A stretch of DNA of 64,000 nucleotides from G963720475 sp963720475 (GTDB lineage: Bacteria; Actinomycetota; Thermoleophilia; Solirubrobacterales; Thermoleophilaceae). A program made the translations under genes and the position numbers. The DNA lies in the NCBI GenBank assembly GCA_963720475.1, contig OY970394.1, positions 806,001-870,000 on the forward strand, given 5' to 3'. The notes under the pieces are model-generated. The model did not search any database and had not been told where the DNA came from. It saw only the letters and a program-made list of their open reading frames with translations. Positions within the stretch are counted from its first letter, which is position 1; each line of letters starts with the position of its first letter. This document shows, piece after piece, positions 16,496-24,590 of this stretch.

Positions 16496-17350
16496 CTAAG
16501 CCTCAAATTCCGCGAGGCCGTCCTTGATCACGACGTCGCCGCTGTCGGATGTCGTTTCGAACGAGTGCGCGGAGCCGCTGTCCCAGATCCGCGTGGTGAT
16601 CGTCTGCTTGGGGAAGCAGGGCTTCGAGAAGCGGACGGCGAGGCGCTTGAGCTTCGCCGGGTCGTCCGGCGTCGCGTGCTCGATCGCGGCGCGCGAGGTG
16701 AAGGCCATCGTGCAGAGGCCGTGGATGATGATCCCGGGGAGGCCGACCGACTTCGCGACGTCGTCGTCGAGGTGGACGGGCATCAGGTCGCCCGAGGCCT
16801 CTGAGTAGCGGTAGGTCTGGTCCTCGTCGAACGATTGCTCGACCGCTGCGTCGGGATCGCGCTCTCGCAGCGCCTCGTTGAAGCCGTGCCCAGGGGCGGG
16901 CTCGCCCTCGGTGCCCTCGAACTGAGCGCCGCGGAGAAACGGGACCATGTACTGCTCGCTGACGAGCTCGTCGCTGGCCGCGTCGCGCGTCTCGGCCTTG
17001 ATCGTCACGGTGACGCCCGACGAGCGGCCCTGGATCCCCACCGGGGCCGCGCGCGTGACGAGCTTCATCCCGGGCTCGATCGCGCGGTGGAAGCGGAAGT
17101 CCTGCTCGCCGTGGAGCACTGCCATGATCAGCTCCGGCGGGACCACCGTAAGCGTCGCGGCGCCCGACGCTTGGAACGCGGGCACGATCGAGAACACCGG
17201 CGGCGCGAGGTCGCCCGCCGCGTGGGCGGCGATCGTGTCGTTGGTCGCTGCCGCGTAGGCCTGCAGCCGCTCGCGCTCGACCTCGAACTCGACCGGATCG
17301 CCGAACTGGCCAAGCGCCTCGGTCTTGAACTCCGTCGTCGTAGTGCTCAC
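16496..17350 (-). CDS. Double-hotdog MaoC-type enoyl-CoA hydratase
   Basis: 284 residues from GTG 17350, which has an AAAGGGG ribosome site; upstream in-frame sequence belongs to the dehydrogenase on another frame. The N-terminal hotdog (FGDPVEFEVERERLQAYAAATND, VFSIVPAFQASG) resembles FAS1-DH-N/MaoC_N. The C-terminal hotdog carries the hydratase-2 motif YRYSEASGDLMPVHLDDDVAKSVG then IIIHGLCTMAF, with catalytic Asp and His present. It hydrates a trans-2-enoyl-CoA. It is the last gene of the SRPBCC-ACAD-ACAD-MaoC operon, so it likely acts on the product of the paired dehydrogenases, in a bulky or branched acyl-CoA pathway. Confidence 0.88.
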   Translation of the reverse strand: MSTTTTEFKTEALGQFGDPVEFEVERERLQAYAAATNDTIAAHAAGDLAPPVFSIVPAFQASGAATLTVVPPELIMAVLHGEQDFRFHRAIEPGMKLVTRAAPVGIQGRSSGVTVTIKAETRDAASDELVSEQYMVPFLRGAQFEGTEGEPAPGHGFNEALRERDPDAAVEQSFDEDQTYRYSEASGDLMPVHLDDDVAKSVGLPGIIIHGLCTMAFTSRAAIEHATPDDPAKLKRLAVRFSKPCFPKQTITTRIWDSGSAHSFETTSDSGDVVIKDGLAEFEA

Positions 17351-17385
17351 TCGTCGCCCCTTTGGTCGTTCCTTGCTTGAAGTGC

Positions 17386-18555
17386 TCAGGCGGCCGCGGG
17401 CGCAGTAGCAGCCGCGTCGGCGCGCGCCTTCGCGATCACCTCGGCCGCGACGCGTTCGCCCGCGCCGGTGGCGCCGCCCAGCAGCACTCGCGAGAGCTGC
17501 GCGCGGCGCCAGAAGAACGGCGTGTCGTGCTCCCACGTGGCGCCGATCCCGCCGTGGACTGCGATGCACGTGCGCGTGCCGTAGTCGGCGGCTTCCTCGG
17601 CGGCGAAGCGCGCACACGCCGCCGCCATCGCGAGCTCGCCGGGCTCCGACTCGGCCGCGAGCGCGACGTAGAAGCAAAGGCTGCGCGCCGAATCGATCCG
17701 GCGCAGGATCTCGACGAGCTGGTGCTTGACCGACTGGTAGCTGCCGATCGGCCGCCCGAACGCATGGCGGTCCTTTGCGTACTCGACCCCCATCGCCAGC
17801 ATCGCCTCGGCGACTCCGAGCGCGTCGGCCGCGAGCAGCGCCTGGCCGAGGTGCCACGCTTCGGCGAGCTCGTCCTCGCCGGCCTGGAGCGGGGTCGAGT
17901 CGGCCCCGTCGAGCGTGAGCGTGCCGAGCGGGCGTGACGCGTCGCTGCGCACCACCTCCTCGACACTGGCGCCGGCCGTCGCGGAATTGACGAGCGCGGC
18001 GCTCAAGTCGCCGCCGGCGGTGACGAAGGGGACGACCAGGACGTCCGCGCCCGCAAGGTCCGGCTGGAATGCGGCCGAGCCGGCGAGCGCCCCGCCGTCT
18101 GTGGCATGTGGGAGCTCGCCCCAGCGGCCGCTCGCGTCACCAGTCTCGACGGCCCATCCGCCCGTGTCGCTCGGAGGGCGGGCGAAGACGAACGCCGCGC
18201 GGCGTTCGCCGGAGGCAAGCGCGGGTAGCTCGGCCGCGGCGCGCTCGTCGCCCGCTGCGGCGGCGCGCTCGAGCACCAGCGTCGCGGCCAGGTGGCCGAT
18301 GAGGCCGATTCCCGCCAGCCGCTTGCCGCACTCCTCGAGCACCAGCATCGCGTCGAAGAAACCGAGTCCGGCGCCGCCGCGCTCGTCGCCCACGAGCAGG
18401 CCCGTCCAGCCCGCGTCGCGCGCCGTGTCCCAGATAGCGACCGGCTCGCCGCCGTCGCGCGCCGCGCGGGCGCCGGCAACGGTGTCCTGGCGGCCGAGGG
18501 CGTTCGCGGCCGCCTCGCGCAGCATCTGCTGCTCGTCGGAGAGCGCGAGGTTCAC
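17386..18555 (-). CDS. Acyl-CoA dehydrogenase, probable non-catalytic beta subunit
   Basis: 389 residues. The family fold is present: LSDEQQMLREAAANAL, DERGGAGLGFFDAMLVLEECG, YAKDRHAFGRPIGSYQSVKHQLVEI and HGGIGATWEHDTPFFWRRA. The middle beta-domain is shortened and lacks the usual T-E-P-x-x-G-S-D. Near the C-terminus the position of the catalytic E-G-T motif reads LLGGATGAG, so the base Glu is missing. It starts 4 bp inside the end of the second dehydrogenase gene. Adjacent, overlapping ACAD genes with one degenerate member form alpha2-beta2 enzymes in actinobacterial sterol side-chain degradation; the same assembly is inferred here. Confidence 0.87.
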   Translation of the reverse strand: MNLALSDEQQMLREAAANALGRQDTVAGARAARDGGEPVAIWDTARDAGWTGLLVGDERGGAGLGFFDAMLVLEECGKRLAGIGLIGHLAATLVLERAAAAGDERAAAELPALASGERRAAFVFARPPSDTGGWAVETGDASGRWGELPHATDGGALAGSAAFQPDLAGADVLVVPFVTAGGDLSAALVNSATAGASVEEVVRSDASRPLGTLTLDGADSTPLQAGEDELAEAWHLGQALLAADALGVAEAMLAMGVEYAKDRHAFGRPIGSYQSVKHQLVEILRRIDSARSLCFYVALAAESEPGELAMAAACARFAAEEAADYGTRTCIAVHGGIGATWEHDTPFFWRRAQLSRVLLGGATGAGERVAAEVIAKARADAAATAPAAA

Positions 18556-19763
18556 GCCTTCACCTCTTCCTTTTCGGGTCGGGCGCCGCTCGAGGTCAGC
18601 TCCGAGAACGGGATGTTCTTGTCCACGCGCGGTTCCGCGGGCAGCCCGAGAACGCGCTCGCCGATCGTGTTGCGCAGGATCTCCTCAGTCCCGCCCGCCG
18701 AGCGCATGCCCGGCATCTCGGCCGCGAGCTCGCCCCACTCGCCCTCGAGCGCGTCGGGCCCGAGCACGTCGGCGACGAGCTCGCAGCCCTTGCGGCCGGC
18801 CTCCATCACGCCGATCTTGCCGAGGCCGGCCTCCGGGCCCGGGATCTGTCCCTGCGACAAGGCGGTCAGCGCGCGGTAGGCGGTGTACTGGAGCGCGATC
18901 CGCTCGACCGCGAGCTCCGCGAGCCGCTGGCGCACGTGCGGATCGTCGATCGCGGGGGTGTCGACCAGCGGCGCGACGAACGACTCCGCACCCACCGGAA
19001 GCTCCTCGAGCGCCGCGAGCACCATCATCCGTTCGAACATCAGCGTCGTCATCGAGACGCCCCAGCCGCCGTCCACCGGGCCGACGGTCGCGTCCTCGTC
19101 GAGGTGCACATCGTCGAAGAAGACCTCGTTGAAGTTCGACCCGCCCGAGATCTGTCGCAACGGGCGCACCGTCACGCCGTCCGCGTCCATCGGGACGATG
19201 AACTGCGTCAGGCCGCGGTGCTTGGACACGTCGGGGTTGGTACGTGCGAGCAGCAGACCGAAGTCGGCCACGTGCGCCATCGTCGTCCAGACCTTCTGGC
19301 CGGAGATCGTCCAACCGCCGTCGCTTCGCTTCGCTCTTGTCTGGACGCCCGCGAGATCGGACCCCGCAGCCGGCTCCGAGAAGAGCTGGCACCAGCCCTC
19401 GTCGCCGTGGAGCATCGGGGCGAGGTAGCGCTGCTTCTGTTCCTCAGTGCCGTGGGCGATGATCGTCGGCCCCAGCTCGCCGATCGCGATGTGGTCGACG
19501 ATCCCCGCGCAGCCTGCGCGGCGCAGCTCGGCGTTGACGATGATCTGCTCGGCGGGGCCCAGGCCCGCCCCGCCATACGCCTCGGGCCAGGTGACGCCCA
19601 CGAGCCGCTCCTCGCCCAACTTCTTCATCCACTCCCGGTACGGCTTCACGTCGCCGACATGCATGCCGCGCACGGGCGGCGGCGACTCGCCTGCGTGTGC
19701 TTCCGCCCAGGCGCGGACCTTCGCGCGGTAGTCCGCCTGCTGCGGCGTGTCGTTTACATCCAT
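18552..19763 (-). CDS. Acyl-CoA dehydrogenase, catalytic alpha subunit
   Basis: 403 residues. Features in order: DYRAKVRAWAEAH, the loop GVTWPEAYGGAGLGPAEQ, FAD/substrate motif CQLFSEPAAGSDLAGVQTRA, WTISGQKVWTTMAHVADF, FNEVFFDDVHL, and near the end MRSAGGTEEILRNTIGERVLGLP, which holds the catalytic Glu and the R-N-x-I-x-E-R FAD contact. This is the FadE26/28-like group that oxidises bulky acyl-CoA thioesters. Pairing with the overlapping downstream dehydrogenase that lacks the Glu suggests a heteromeric enzyme. Ten base pairs separate it from the upstream SRPBCC gene. Confidence 0.9.
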   Translation of the reverse strand: MDVNDTPQQADYRAKVRAWAEAHAGESPPPVRGMHVGDVKPYREWMKKLGEERLVGVTWPEAYGGAGLGPAEQIIVNAELRRAGCAGIVDHIAIGELGPTIIAHGTEEQKQRYLAPMLHGDEGWCQLFSEPAAGSDLAGVQTRAKRSDGGWTISGQKVWTTMAHVADFGLLLARTNPDVSKHRGLTQFIVPMDADGVTVRPLRQISGGSNFNEVFFDDVHLDEDATVGPVDGGWGVSMTTLMFERMMVLAALEELPVGAESFVAPLVDTPAIDDPHVRQRLAELAVERIALQYTAYRALTALSQGQIPGPEAGLGKIGVMEAGRKGCELVADVLGPDALEGEWGELAAEMPGMRSAGGTEEILRNTIGERVLGLPAEPRVDKNIPFSELTSSGARPEKEEVKA

Positions 19764-19773
19764 CGGGCGCCGG

Positions 19774-20202
19774 CTAGCCCTCGAGCAGGCCCGCGAGCTT
19801 CTTCAGCGCCTCATCGCCAGCGGATGATGCCGCGGCCTCGAGCGGCGCCTCCATCGCAGCGATGGCGTCGCCGCTGAACTCGCTCTCGAAGGTGACCGCC
19901 GTGCCGTCGCCGTCCGGCTCGAGCGCATATCCGTTGCGTACCTTGACGCCCATCGCGCCAATGCCTTCGAGGACGACGCGCTTGCCGTCCTCGACCTCGG
20001 AGACGGTCCAGTTGACCTCGCTCGGCATCCCCATCACGGTCATCTGCTCCCTGTAGGTGGCACCGGCCGTCAGGTCCGGCGGGCCGTCCGGGAAGGCGAC
20101 GTGGCTGCTGTTCCACTTCGCGTAGGTCTCCGGATCGGTGATCGCCTCCCACACCTTCTCGGGCGGCGCGGCAAGGGTGGCCTGCTTGGTCACTGCTCCC
20201 AT
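19774..20202 (-). CDS. SRPBCC (START/Bet v1-like) ligand-binding protein
   Basis: 142 residues. The polyketide-cyclase/SRPBCC pattern is intact: VTKQATLAAPPEKVWEAITDPETYAKWNS, a central TVSEVEDGKRVVLEGIG strand and the long C-terminal helix MEAPLEAAASSAGDEALKKLAGLLE lining a hydrophobic cavity. It leads the minus-strand operon with the acyl-CoA dehydrogenases, so it may carry or cyclise a hydrophobic acyl intermediate. A GAGAGGA ribosome site precedes the ATG, and a TAGTCT -10 lies at 20230-20235, next to a candidate TetR operator. Confidence 0.85.
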   Translation of the reverse strand: MGAVTKQATLAAPPEKVWEAITDPETYAKWNSSHVAFPDGPPDLTAGATYREQMTVMGMPSEVNWTVSEVEDGKRVVLEGIGAMGVKVRNGYALEPDGDGTAVTFESEFSGDAIAAMEAPLEAAASSAGDEALKKLAGLLEG

Positions 20203-20234
20203 CGGCGGTCCTCTCGGTCGGGGGCGGCGAGACT

Positions 20235-20262
20235 AACATACCGTCCAGCCTGCCGGTTTCTT
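20235..20262. promoter_or_regulatory. Candidate TetR operator between divergent promoters
   Basis: Arms AACATACCGT and CCGGTTTCTT form an imperfect inverted repeat with an ACCG/CGGT-type core and an 8-bp spacer. It sits exactly between a minus-strand -10 (TAGTCT, 20230-20235) for the SRPBCC-ACAD operon and a plus-strand -10 (20266-20273) for the SDR-TetR pair. A dimer bound here would block both; the TetR gene at 21217 is the natural candidate regulator. Confidence 0.45.
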
Positions 20263-20265
20263 CTG

Positions 20266-20273
20266 TATAGTCT
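20266..20273 (+). promoter_or_regulatory. Candidate -10 (TATAGT/TAGTCT) for leaderless SDR gene
   Basis: TATAGT (20266-20271) and overlapping TAGTCT (20268-20273) end 10 and 8 bp before GTG 20282. No Shine-Dalgarno sequence precedes the GTG. Confidence 0.5.
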
Positions 20274-20281
20274 GCCGCCGA

Positions 20282-21220
20282 GTGAGCCGGAGGAAGCGCA
20301 AGAAGCAGGTGCCGCGCCCGATCCACGGCCGCGTGATCGCGATTACCGGCGGTGCACGTGGGATCGGCCGTTCGACGGCCCAGCACCTGATCTCCCGCGG
20401 CGCGAAGGTCTCGATCGGCGACATCGAGGTCGGCCTCGCGCAGAAGACCGCGGATGAGCTGGGCCACGGCACGATCGCGCTGCCGCTCGACGTGACCGAC
20501 CGCGAGTCGTTCGCCTCCTACCTCGACGAGACCGAGGACCAGCTCGGGCCCGTGGACGTCGTGATCAACAACGCGGGCATCATGCCGATCGGCCCCTTCA
20601 CCGAGGAGACCGACGAGGCGACCAAGCGCCAGCTCGACATCAACGTCCTCGGAGTGATCTACGGCAGCCGGCTCGCGCTCGAGCGGATGCTCCCCCGCAA
20701 CAGCGGGCACGTGGTCAACATCGCTTCCCAGGCCGGAACTACAGGGTTCCCGGGCCTCGCGACCTACTGCGCCTCGAAGTTCGCCGTGATCGGCCTCAGC
20801 CAGGCGATCTACTGGGAGCTCGAGGACAGCGCCGTGGAGATCGCAGTCGTGATGCCGGCGATCGTCAACACCGAGCTCTCCGGCGGCATGGAGAAGTCGC
20901 GGCTCGTGAAGTCGGTCGAGCCCGAGGACGTCGCCGAGGCGATCGCCGAGGCGCTCGAGTTCCCCGGCAAGAGCCCCGCGGTCTCGGTGCCGAAGGAGGC
21001 CGCGACGGTCGCCCGCTTCGCAAACCTGCTCCCGTTCGCGGGCCAGCGGGCACTGTTCAAGATCGCCGGGGGCCACAAGCTCGCCGCGCAGGCCCACCAG
21101 GGCGAGCGCGCCGCCTACGAGCAGCGCGTCGCGACCAAGCCGCCTGCCGCGCTCGAGTCGGGGCCCGGCCCCGAGGCCGCGATCTTGCCCGCGGGCGAGC
21201 GCGAGACGGTCGAGCGGTGA
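20282..21220 (+). CDS. Short-chain dehydrogenase/reductase
   Basis: 312 residues, GTG start. A basic N-terminal stretch precedes the NAD(P) motif VIAITGGARGIGRSTAQHL. VDVVINNAGIMPIG is the N-N-A-G motif; the catalytic Ser lies in VVNIASQAGTTG and the Tyr/Lys pair in ATYCASKFAVIG. GDIEVGLAQ after strand 2, with Asp, favours NAD over NADP. The C-terminal 60 residues beyond the usual core (AGQRALFKIAGGHKL onward) are hydrophobic and basic and may contact membrane. It overlaps the downstream TetR gene by 4 bp and is divergent from the acyl-CoA operon, so a role oxidising a hydroxyacyl or alcohol substrate in that pathway is plausible. Confidence 0.9.
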   Translation: MSRRKRKKQVPRPIHGRVIAITGGARGIGRSTAQHLISRGAKVSIGDIEVGLAQKTADELGHGTIALPLDVTDRESFASYLDETEDQLGPVDVVINNAGIMPIGPFTEETDEATKRQLDINVLGVIYGSRLALERMLPRNSGHVVNIASQAGTTGFPGLATYCASKFAVIGLSQAIYWELEDSAVEIAVVMPAIVNTELSGGMEKSRLVKSVEPEDVAEAIAEALEFPGKSPAVSVPKEAATVARFANLLPFAGQRALFKIAGGHKLAAQAHQGERAAYEQRVATKPPAALESGPGPEAAILPAGERETVER

Positions 21221-21837
21221 CGCCGCCGCCGAGGTCGGCGGCCGCCCCAGCCAAGAAGCGCCGCACACAGGCCGAGCGCCGGGCAACAACACAGGCCGCG
21301 CTGCTCGACGCGACGATCGACTGCCTCGTCGAGGACGGCTACGCGAACACGACGACGACGCGGATCGTCGAGCGCGCCGGCGTCTCCCGCGGCGCGCAGG
21401 TCCACCATTTCCCCACGAAGGCGGAGCTCGTCGCCGAGGCGGTGCGCCACCTCGCCCGCCGGCGAGCGACCGAGCTCGCCGAGGAGGTGCGCTCGCTCGA
21501 GGACGCTCCGGCGCGGCTGGAGGCCGTGCTCGACCTGATGTGGCGCACGCACGCGGGCCAGCTGTTCGCCGCCTCGATCGAGCTGTTCGTCGCTGCGCGC
21601 ACGGATCCCGACCTGCGCGAGCGGATGGCCGAGGTCGAGCGTGAGACGACGGCGCTGATCTACTCGCTCGCCCAGGAGATCTTCCCCGAGCGCGCGCGCG
21701 ACAGGGGCTTCCGCGCCGCGCTCGACACCGCGCTCAGCGCAATCCGCGGCCTCGCGCTGCTGAACTTCATCGAGCCGGTCGACGAGCGGCGCTGGCGCGC
21801 ATTGAAGCGCCAGCTGCTCGCGATGGCGAGCGACTAG
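21217..21837 (+). CDS. TetR-family transcriptional regulator
   Basis: 206 residues, GTG start overlapping the SDR stop. The N-terminal HTH is clear: RRATTQAALLDATIDCLVEDGYANTTTTRIVERAGVSRGAQVHHFPTKAELVAEAVRHL. The C-terminal ligand domain is all-helical and Arg/Glu rich. It is encoded with the SDR and probably controls both its own operon and the divergent SRPBCC-ACAD-ACAD-MaoC operon through the palindrome at 20235-20262. An acyl-CoA ligand would fit the context but nothing in the sequence identifies it. Confidence 0.9.
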   Translation: MTPPPRSAAAPAKKRRTQAERRATTQAALLDATIDCLVEDGYANTTTTRIVERAGVSRGAQVHHFPTKAELVAEAVRHLARRRATELAEEVRSLEDAPARLEAVLDLMWRTHAGQLFAASIELFVAARTDPDLRERMAEVERETTALIYSLAQEIFPERARDRGFRAALDTALSAIRGLALLNFIEPVDERRWRALKRQLLAMASD

Positions 21838-21883
21838 CACTAGTCTGGCCTGAGGCTCAACAACGAGGAGAGGGGAGCGCTTC

Positions 21884-22444
21884 ATGCTTCACAAATTTCG
21901 CACGCACATGACGTATTCCAACGTGATGGCGACCCTTGCGGTCTTCGCCGTCCTTGGCGGAACCGCCTACGCGGCGAAGAAGATCAGCGGCAGCACGATC
22001 AAGGCCAACTCAATCAGCGGCGTCCGGATGAAGGACGACACGCTGACCGGCGCCAAGATCCGGGAGTCGACGCTGACCGAGGTGCCCGAGGCCCAGAAGG
22101 CCGACACGGCCGACACGGCGACGACGGTGCTCAACCAGGTGAACACGCCCATCGCAGTCCGGCAGGTGATCGCGTTCTCGGCCAATACGACCGCAATCAA
22201 TCAGTCGCGAGACGCGACGGCCAATTGCGACAACGACGAAAAGGCGATCGCCGGCGGCGCGGCCTGGGTCAACGCCAACAGCACCGGCGTGATCCATCGA
22301 AACATCATCTCCACGAGCAGGCCGAATCCGCCGACGGCGGGCACGAACAACGCGACGGGTTGGACGGGAGCCGGCAGGCTCAACCAGCCAGCTGCGACGC
22401 CCTCGCGCCGGCTGATGGTCACTGCCATGTGCACCAAGAAGTAG
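21884..22444 (+). CDS. Secreted ALGGTxYA-family protein of unknown function
   Basis: 186 residues. It begins with a signal-like stretch (MTYSNVMATLAVFAVLGGTAYAAKK) that strongly resembles the N-terminus of the protein at 63047-63787. Then follow short repeats of the type ISGSTIKANSISGVRMKDDTLTGAKI, with an Ile every five residues, suggesting a small beta-helix or collagen-like stalk. The C-terminal 90 residues have two or three Cys (CDNDEKAIAGGAAW, MVTAMCTKK) and may form a small globular domain. A strong GAGGAGAGGGGAG ribosome site and a TAGTCT at 21840 indicate a normal leader. Function unknown; probably exported. Confidence 0.75.
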   Translation: MLHKFRTHMTYSNVMATLAVFAVLGGTAYAAKKISGSTIKANSISGVRMKDDTLTGAKIRESTLTEVPEAQKADTADTATTVLNQVNTPIAVRQVIAFSANTTAINQSRDATANCDNDEKAIAGGAAWVNANSTGVIHRNIISTSRPNPPTAGTNNATGWTGAGRLNQPAATPSRRLMVTAMCTKK

Positions 22445-22478
22445 CGGGGCGCTCGCGCTCTCTAAACGCAGCCACCAC

Positions 22479-22505
22479 CCGCGGCGGGCCACCGGCCCGC
22501 CGCGG
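22479..22505. terminator. Bidirectional hairpin between convergent genes
   Basis: A perfect 12-bp GC stem (arm CCGCGGCGGGCC) with a 3-nt ACC loop sits between the plus-strand ALGGT gene and the minus-strand GH20 gene. There is no U-tract, but this is the strongest hairpin seen in the window. Confidence 0.55.
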
Positions 22506-22510
22506 CGTAG

Positions 22511-22551
22511 TGGTCACGCGCGGGGCTACGTACTGGTCACGCGCGGGGCTA
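22511..22551. repeat. Two 18-bp direct repeats, 23-bp period
   Basis: TGGTCACGCGCGGGGCTA occurs at 22511-22528 and again at 22534-22551, separated by 5 bp, just after the hairpin and directly against the GH20 stop codon. A third, shorter trace (CGGCGTAG) precedes them. Confidence 0.8.
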
Positions 22552-22552
22552 G

Positions 22553-24133
22553 TTAGTCGCCCGGCGCGTCGCCGATCGCGCCGATCATCGGCTCGAAGCC
22601 GGCCCACGTCGGCGTCAGCTGCGGTGAGTCCCACGTCTTCTGGGCGATGATCCGCAGGCGCGGGCGGATGCCGCTCGCGATCTCGGCCTCGGTCGCGGCG
22701 TTCGGGTCGTCGTTCCAGATGTGCAGCTCGGACCCGAGGTTGCGCGGGTCGTCGCGCGCGAGGTACTCGGACGGGAAGGCGAGCTCGCCGCTGACGTACA
22801 GCACGCCCGAGAACTCGTCCACCGACCACGTCTCGTACGCGCCACGGAGATCCGGCCGCGGCGGCACGTTCGAGGTCGGTCCGTTGACGTAGTAGGTCGG
22901 GTACCAGCCCGCGTTGAGCACGTGGTGCCCGCGCGCGACGAGCTGGTCCGGGTCGGTGCCGTCCTCGGAGTCGCGCCACCAGTCGACGACGACGTTCGGG
23001 TCCACCCCGACGACGCCGGGCCCGCCGATCCCGTCGTTCCAGATCCGCAGCGTCTTCCCGCGCGCTCGCACCGCGTCGTTCATCTCGTTGACGAACGCGC
23101 GGAAGCCGTCCTTCACGGTGGCCTGGGGCCCGAAGCGCCCGCGCGCGTATGCCTCGAGGTGGGGGTAGGGGGCGTAGTCGAGCGGCGTCGCGATCAGCGG
23201 CAGCGGCCCGAGGTAGACGTACTCGTCGGCGCCGATGTGGAAGTAGCGGCCGGGGAAGAGGGAGGCATAGTCGTCGATCAGCTCGCGGGCAAACCGCCGC
23301 GCGGCAGGAAGCGAGTAGTCGAGGTTGGTGGCGGTGCGGTTCCCGAAGGCATCGCGCAGCTGCAGCTCCGGGTGTCGCGCGAGCGCCGCACGCATGTGGC
23401 CGGGCATGTCGATCTCGGGGATGACACGCACGTGGCGGCGCGCGGCGTAGGCGATCAGTCCGCGCACCTGCTCGCGCGTGAGGTGAGGCGTCGAGACCAC
23501 CTCCGGGTGCGACTTCGACTCGATCCGCCAGCCCTCGTTGTCGGTGAAGTGGAGGTGGAGCTGGTTCAGCTTCAGGTAGGCGAGCTCGCGCACGCGCGCC
23601 TCGAGCCACGCGAGCGTGAAGTGCTTGCGGCCGATGTCCACCATCAGGCCTCGCTCGGGATAGCGTGGCCAGTCGCGCGCGAGGCCCGCCGGCACGTGCT
23701 TGTGCTGCCGCATCAGTTGGAGCGCGGTGCGCGTGGCGTAGAACGCGCCCGGCGCGGAGTTCGCCGCGATCATCAGGCGCGCACCGGCGCGCATGCGGTA
23801 GCCCTCGCGCCCGAGGGCTGGATCGCGCGCCCCGAGCCGCAGACGGATGTCGCCGCGCAGCGCGCTGACTCGACGCCCGCTGACGACGGGCACGCTCACG
23901 CCGGTGAGCGCGCGCAGGTCGGCGGCGAAGGTCTTCGCTGTTTCGCGCAGGACGCGGCGGTGCTTGACGGGGACGACGATCCGTGCTCCGGAGCGCAGCT
24001 CGTACGCGCCCTCTCCGGGAGACCACTCGCGCAGCGCCGGGATCGTCCGCGGGCGCTCGGCTGCCTGGGTGGGCGCCGCGCCGGCGAGCAGCGCGACGCA
24101 CCCCGCCGCGACGGCTACCGCGAGCCCGCGCAT
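22553..24133 (-). CDS. Secreted glycoside hydrolase family 20 beta-N-acetylhexosaminidase
   Basis: 526 residues from ATG 24133; the frame is open further upstream but there it overlaps the SRPBCC gene. Residues 1-25 are a signal peptide (LAVAVAAGCVALLAGAAPTQA). An N-terminal GH20b domain (about 30-150) precedes the catalytic barrel with RGLMVDIGRKHFTLAWLE, LNQLHLHFTDNEGWRIES, VIPEIDMPGHM and the catalytic pair Asp303-Glu304 in YFHIGADEYVYLG; W in WNDGIGG lines the sugar site. It removes terminal GlcNAc/GalNAc from chitin, wall or glycoprotein glycans. It follows the SRPBCC gene by 2 bp. Confidence 0.93.
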   Translation of the reverse strand: MRGLAVAVAAGCVALLAGAAPTQAAERPRTIPALREWSPGEGAYELRSGARIVVPVKHRRVLRETAKTFAADLRALTGVSVPVVSGRRVSALRGDIRLRLGARDPALGREGYRMRAGARLMIAANSAPGAFYATRTALQLMRQHKHVPAGLARDWPRYPERGLMVDIGRKHFTLAWLEARVRELAYLKLNQLHLHFTDNEGWRIESKSHPEVVSTPHLTREQVRGLIAYAARRHVRVIPEIDMPGHMRAALARHPELQLRDAFGNRTATNLDYSLPAARRFARELIDDYASLFPGRYFHIGADEYVYLGPLPLIATPLDYAPYPHLEAYARGRFGPQATVKDGFRAFVNEMNDAVRARGKTLRIWNDGIGGPGVVGVDPNVVVDWWRDSEDGTDPDQLVARGHHVLNAGWYPTYYVNGPTSNVPPRPDLRGAYETWSVDEFSGVLYVSGELAFPSEYLARDDPRNLGSELHIWNDDPNAATEAEIASGIRPRLRIIAQKTWDSPQLTPTWAGFEPMIGAIGDAPGD

Positions 24134-24135
24134 GG

Positions 24136-24582
24136 CTAGGACTTCTCGACGAAGCCCTTGAGCTTGTCCGGCATGCTCTCGACGAGCTGGCCGCGGAGTA
24201 CGCCGACGAGCGGTCCGCGGATCACCATCCCCAGCATGCGGCCGAGGTCCACCGTCATCGAATAGGTCGCGCGCGTTCGCCCGTCGCCGAGGTCCTCGAA
24301 CTCCCACGCGCCCTCGACCGACTTCAGGTCGCCTTCCTCCTGCACCCACGAGAGACCGTCCGGCTCGTCGTAGGAGAACCGCATCTCCGAGGTGAGCGTG
24401 CGCACCTTTGCATCGGTCTCGATGTGGACGAGCACCTGCTCGCCGTCCGGCCCGTGCTCCTCGCACTCCGCCACCTTGATCTCGGGTTGCCAGCGTGGCG
24501 ACCCCTCGACATCGGCGGCGACCTCGAACACCCCCGCGATCGGCGCCTCGATGATGGTGGTGGCGGAGCCCTCGATGGCCAT
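24136..24582 (-). CDS. SRPBCC family (polyketide cyclase-like) protein
   Basis: 148 residues. GSATTIIEAPIAGVFEVAADVEGSPRWQPEIKVAE is the conserved N-terminal strand-helix of the coenzyme Q-binding/SRPBCC family. A central YDEPDGLSWVQEEGDLKSVEGAWEFED and a C-terminal helix (LRGQLVESMPDKLKGFVEKS) complete the cavity fold. It starts 44 bp from the divergent acetoacetyl-CoA synthetase gene and has its own -10-like element. The ligand is unknown. Confidence 0.85.
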   Translation of the reverse strand: MAIEGSATTIIEAPIAGVFEVAADVEGSPRWQPEIKVAECEEHGPDGEQVLVHIETDAKVRTLTSEMRFSYDEPDGLSWVQEEGDLKSVEGAWEFEDLGDGRTRATYSMTVDLGRMLGMVIRGPLVGVLRGQLVESMPDKLKGFVEKS

Positions 24583-24590
24583 CGCGACCG

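Noticed and set aside
22511..22551. CRISPR array
   Set aside because: Only two units with a 5-bp spacer; no spacers of 30-40 bp and no cas genes.
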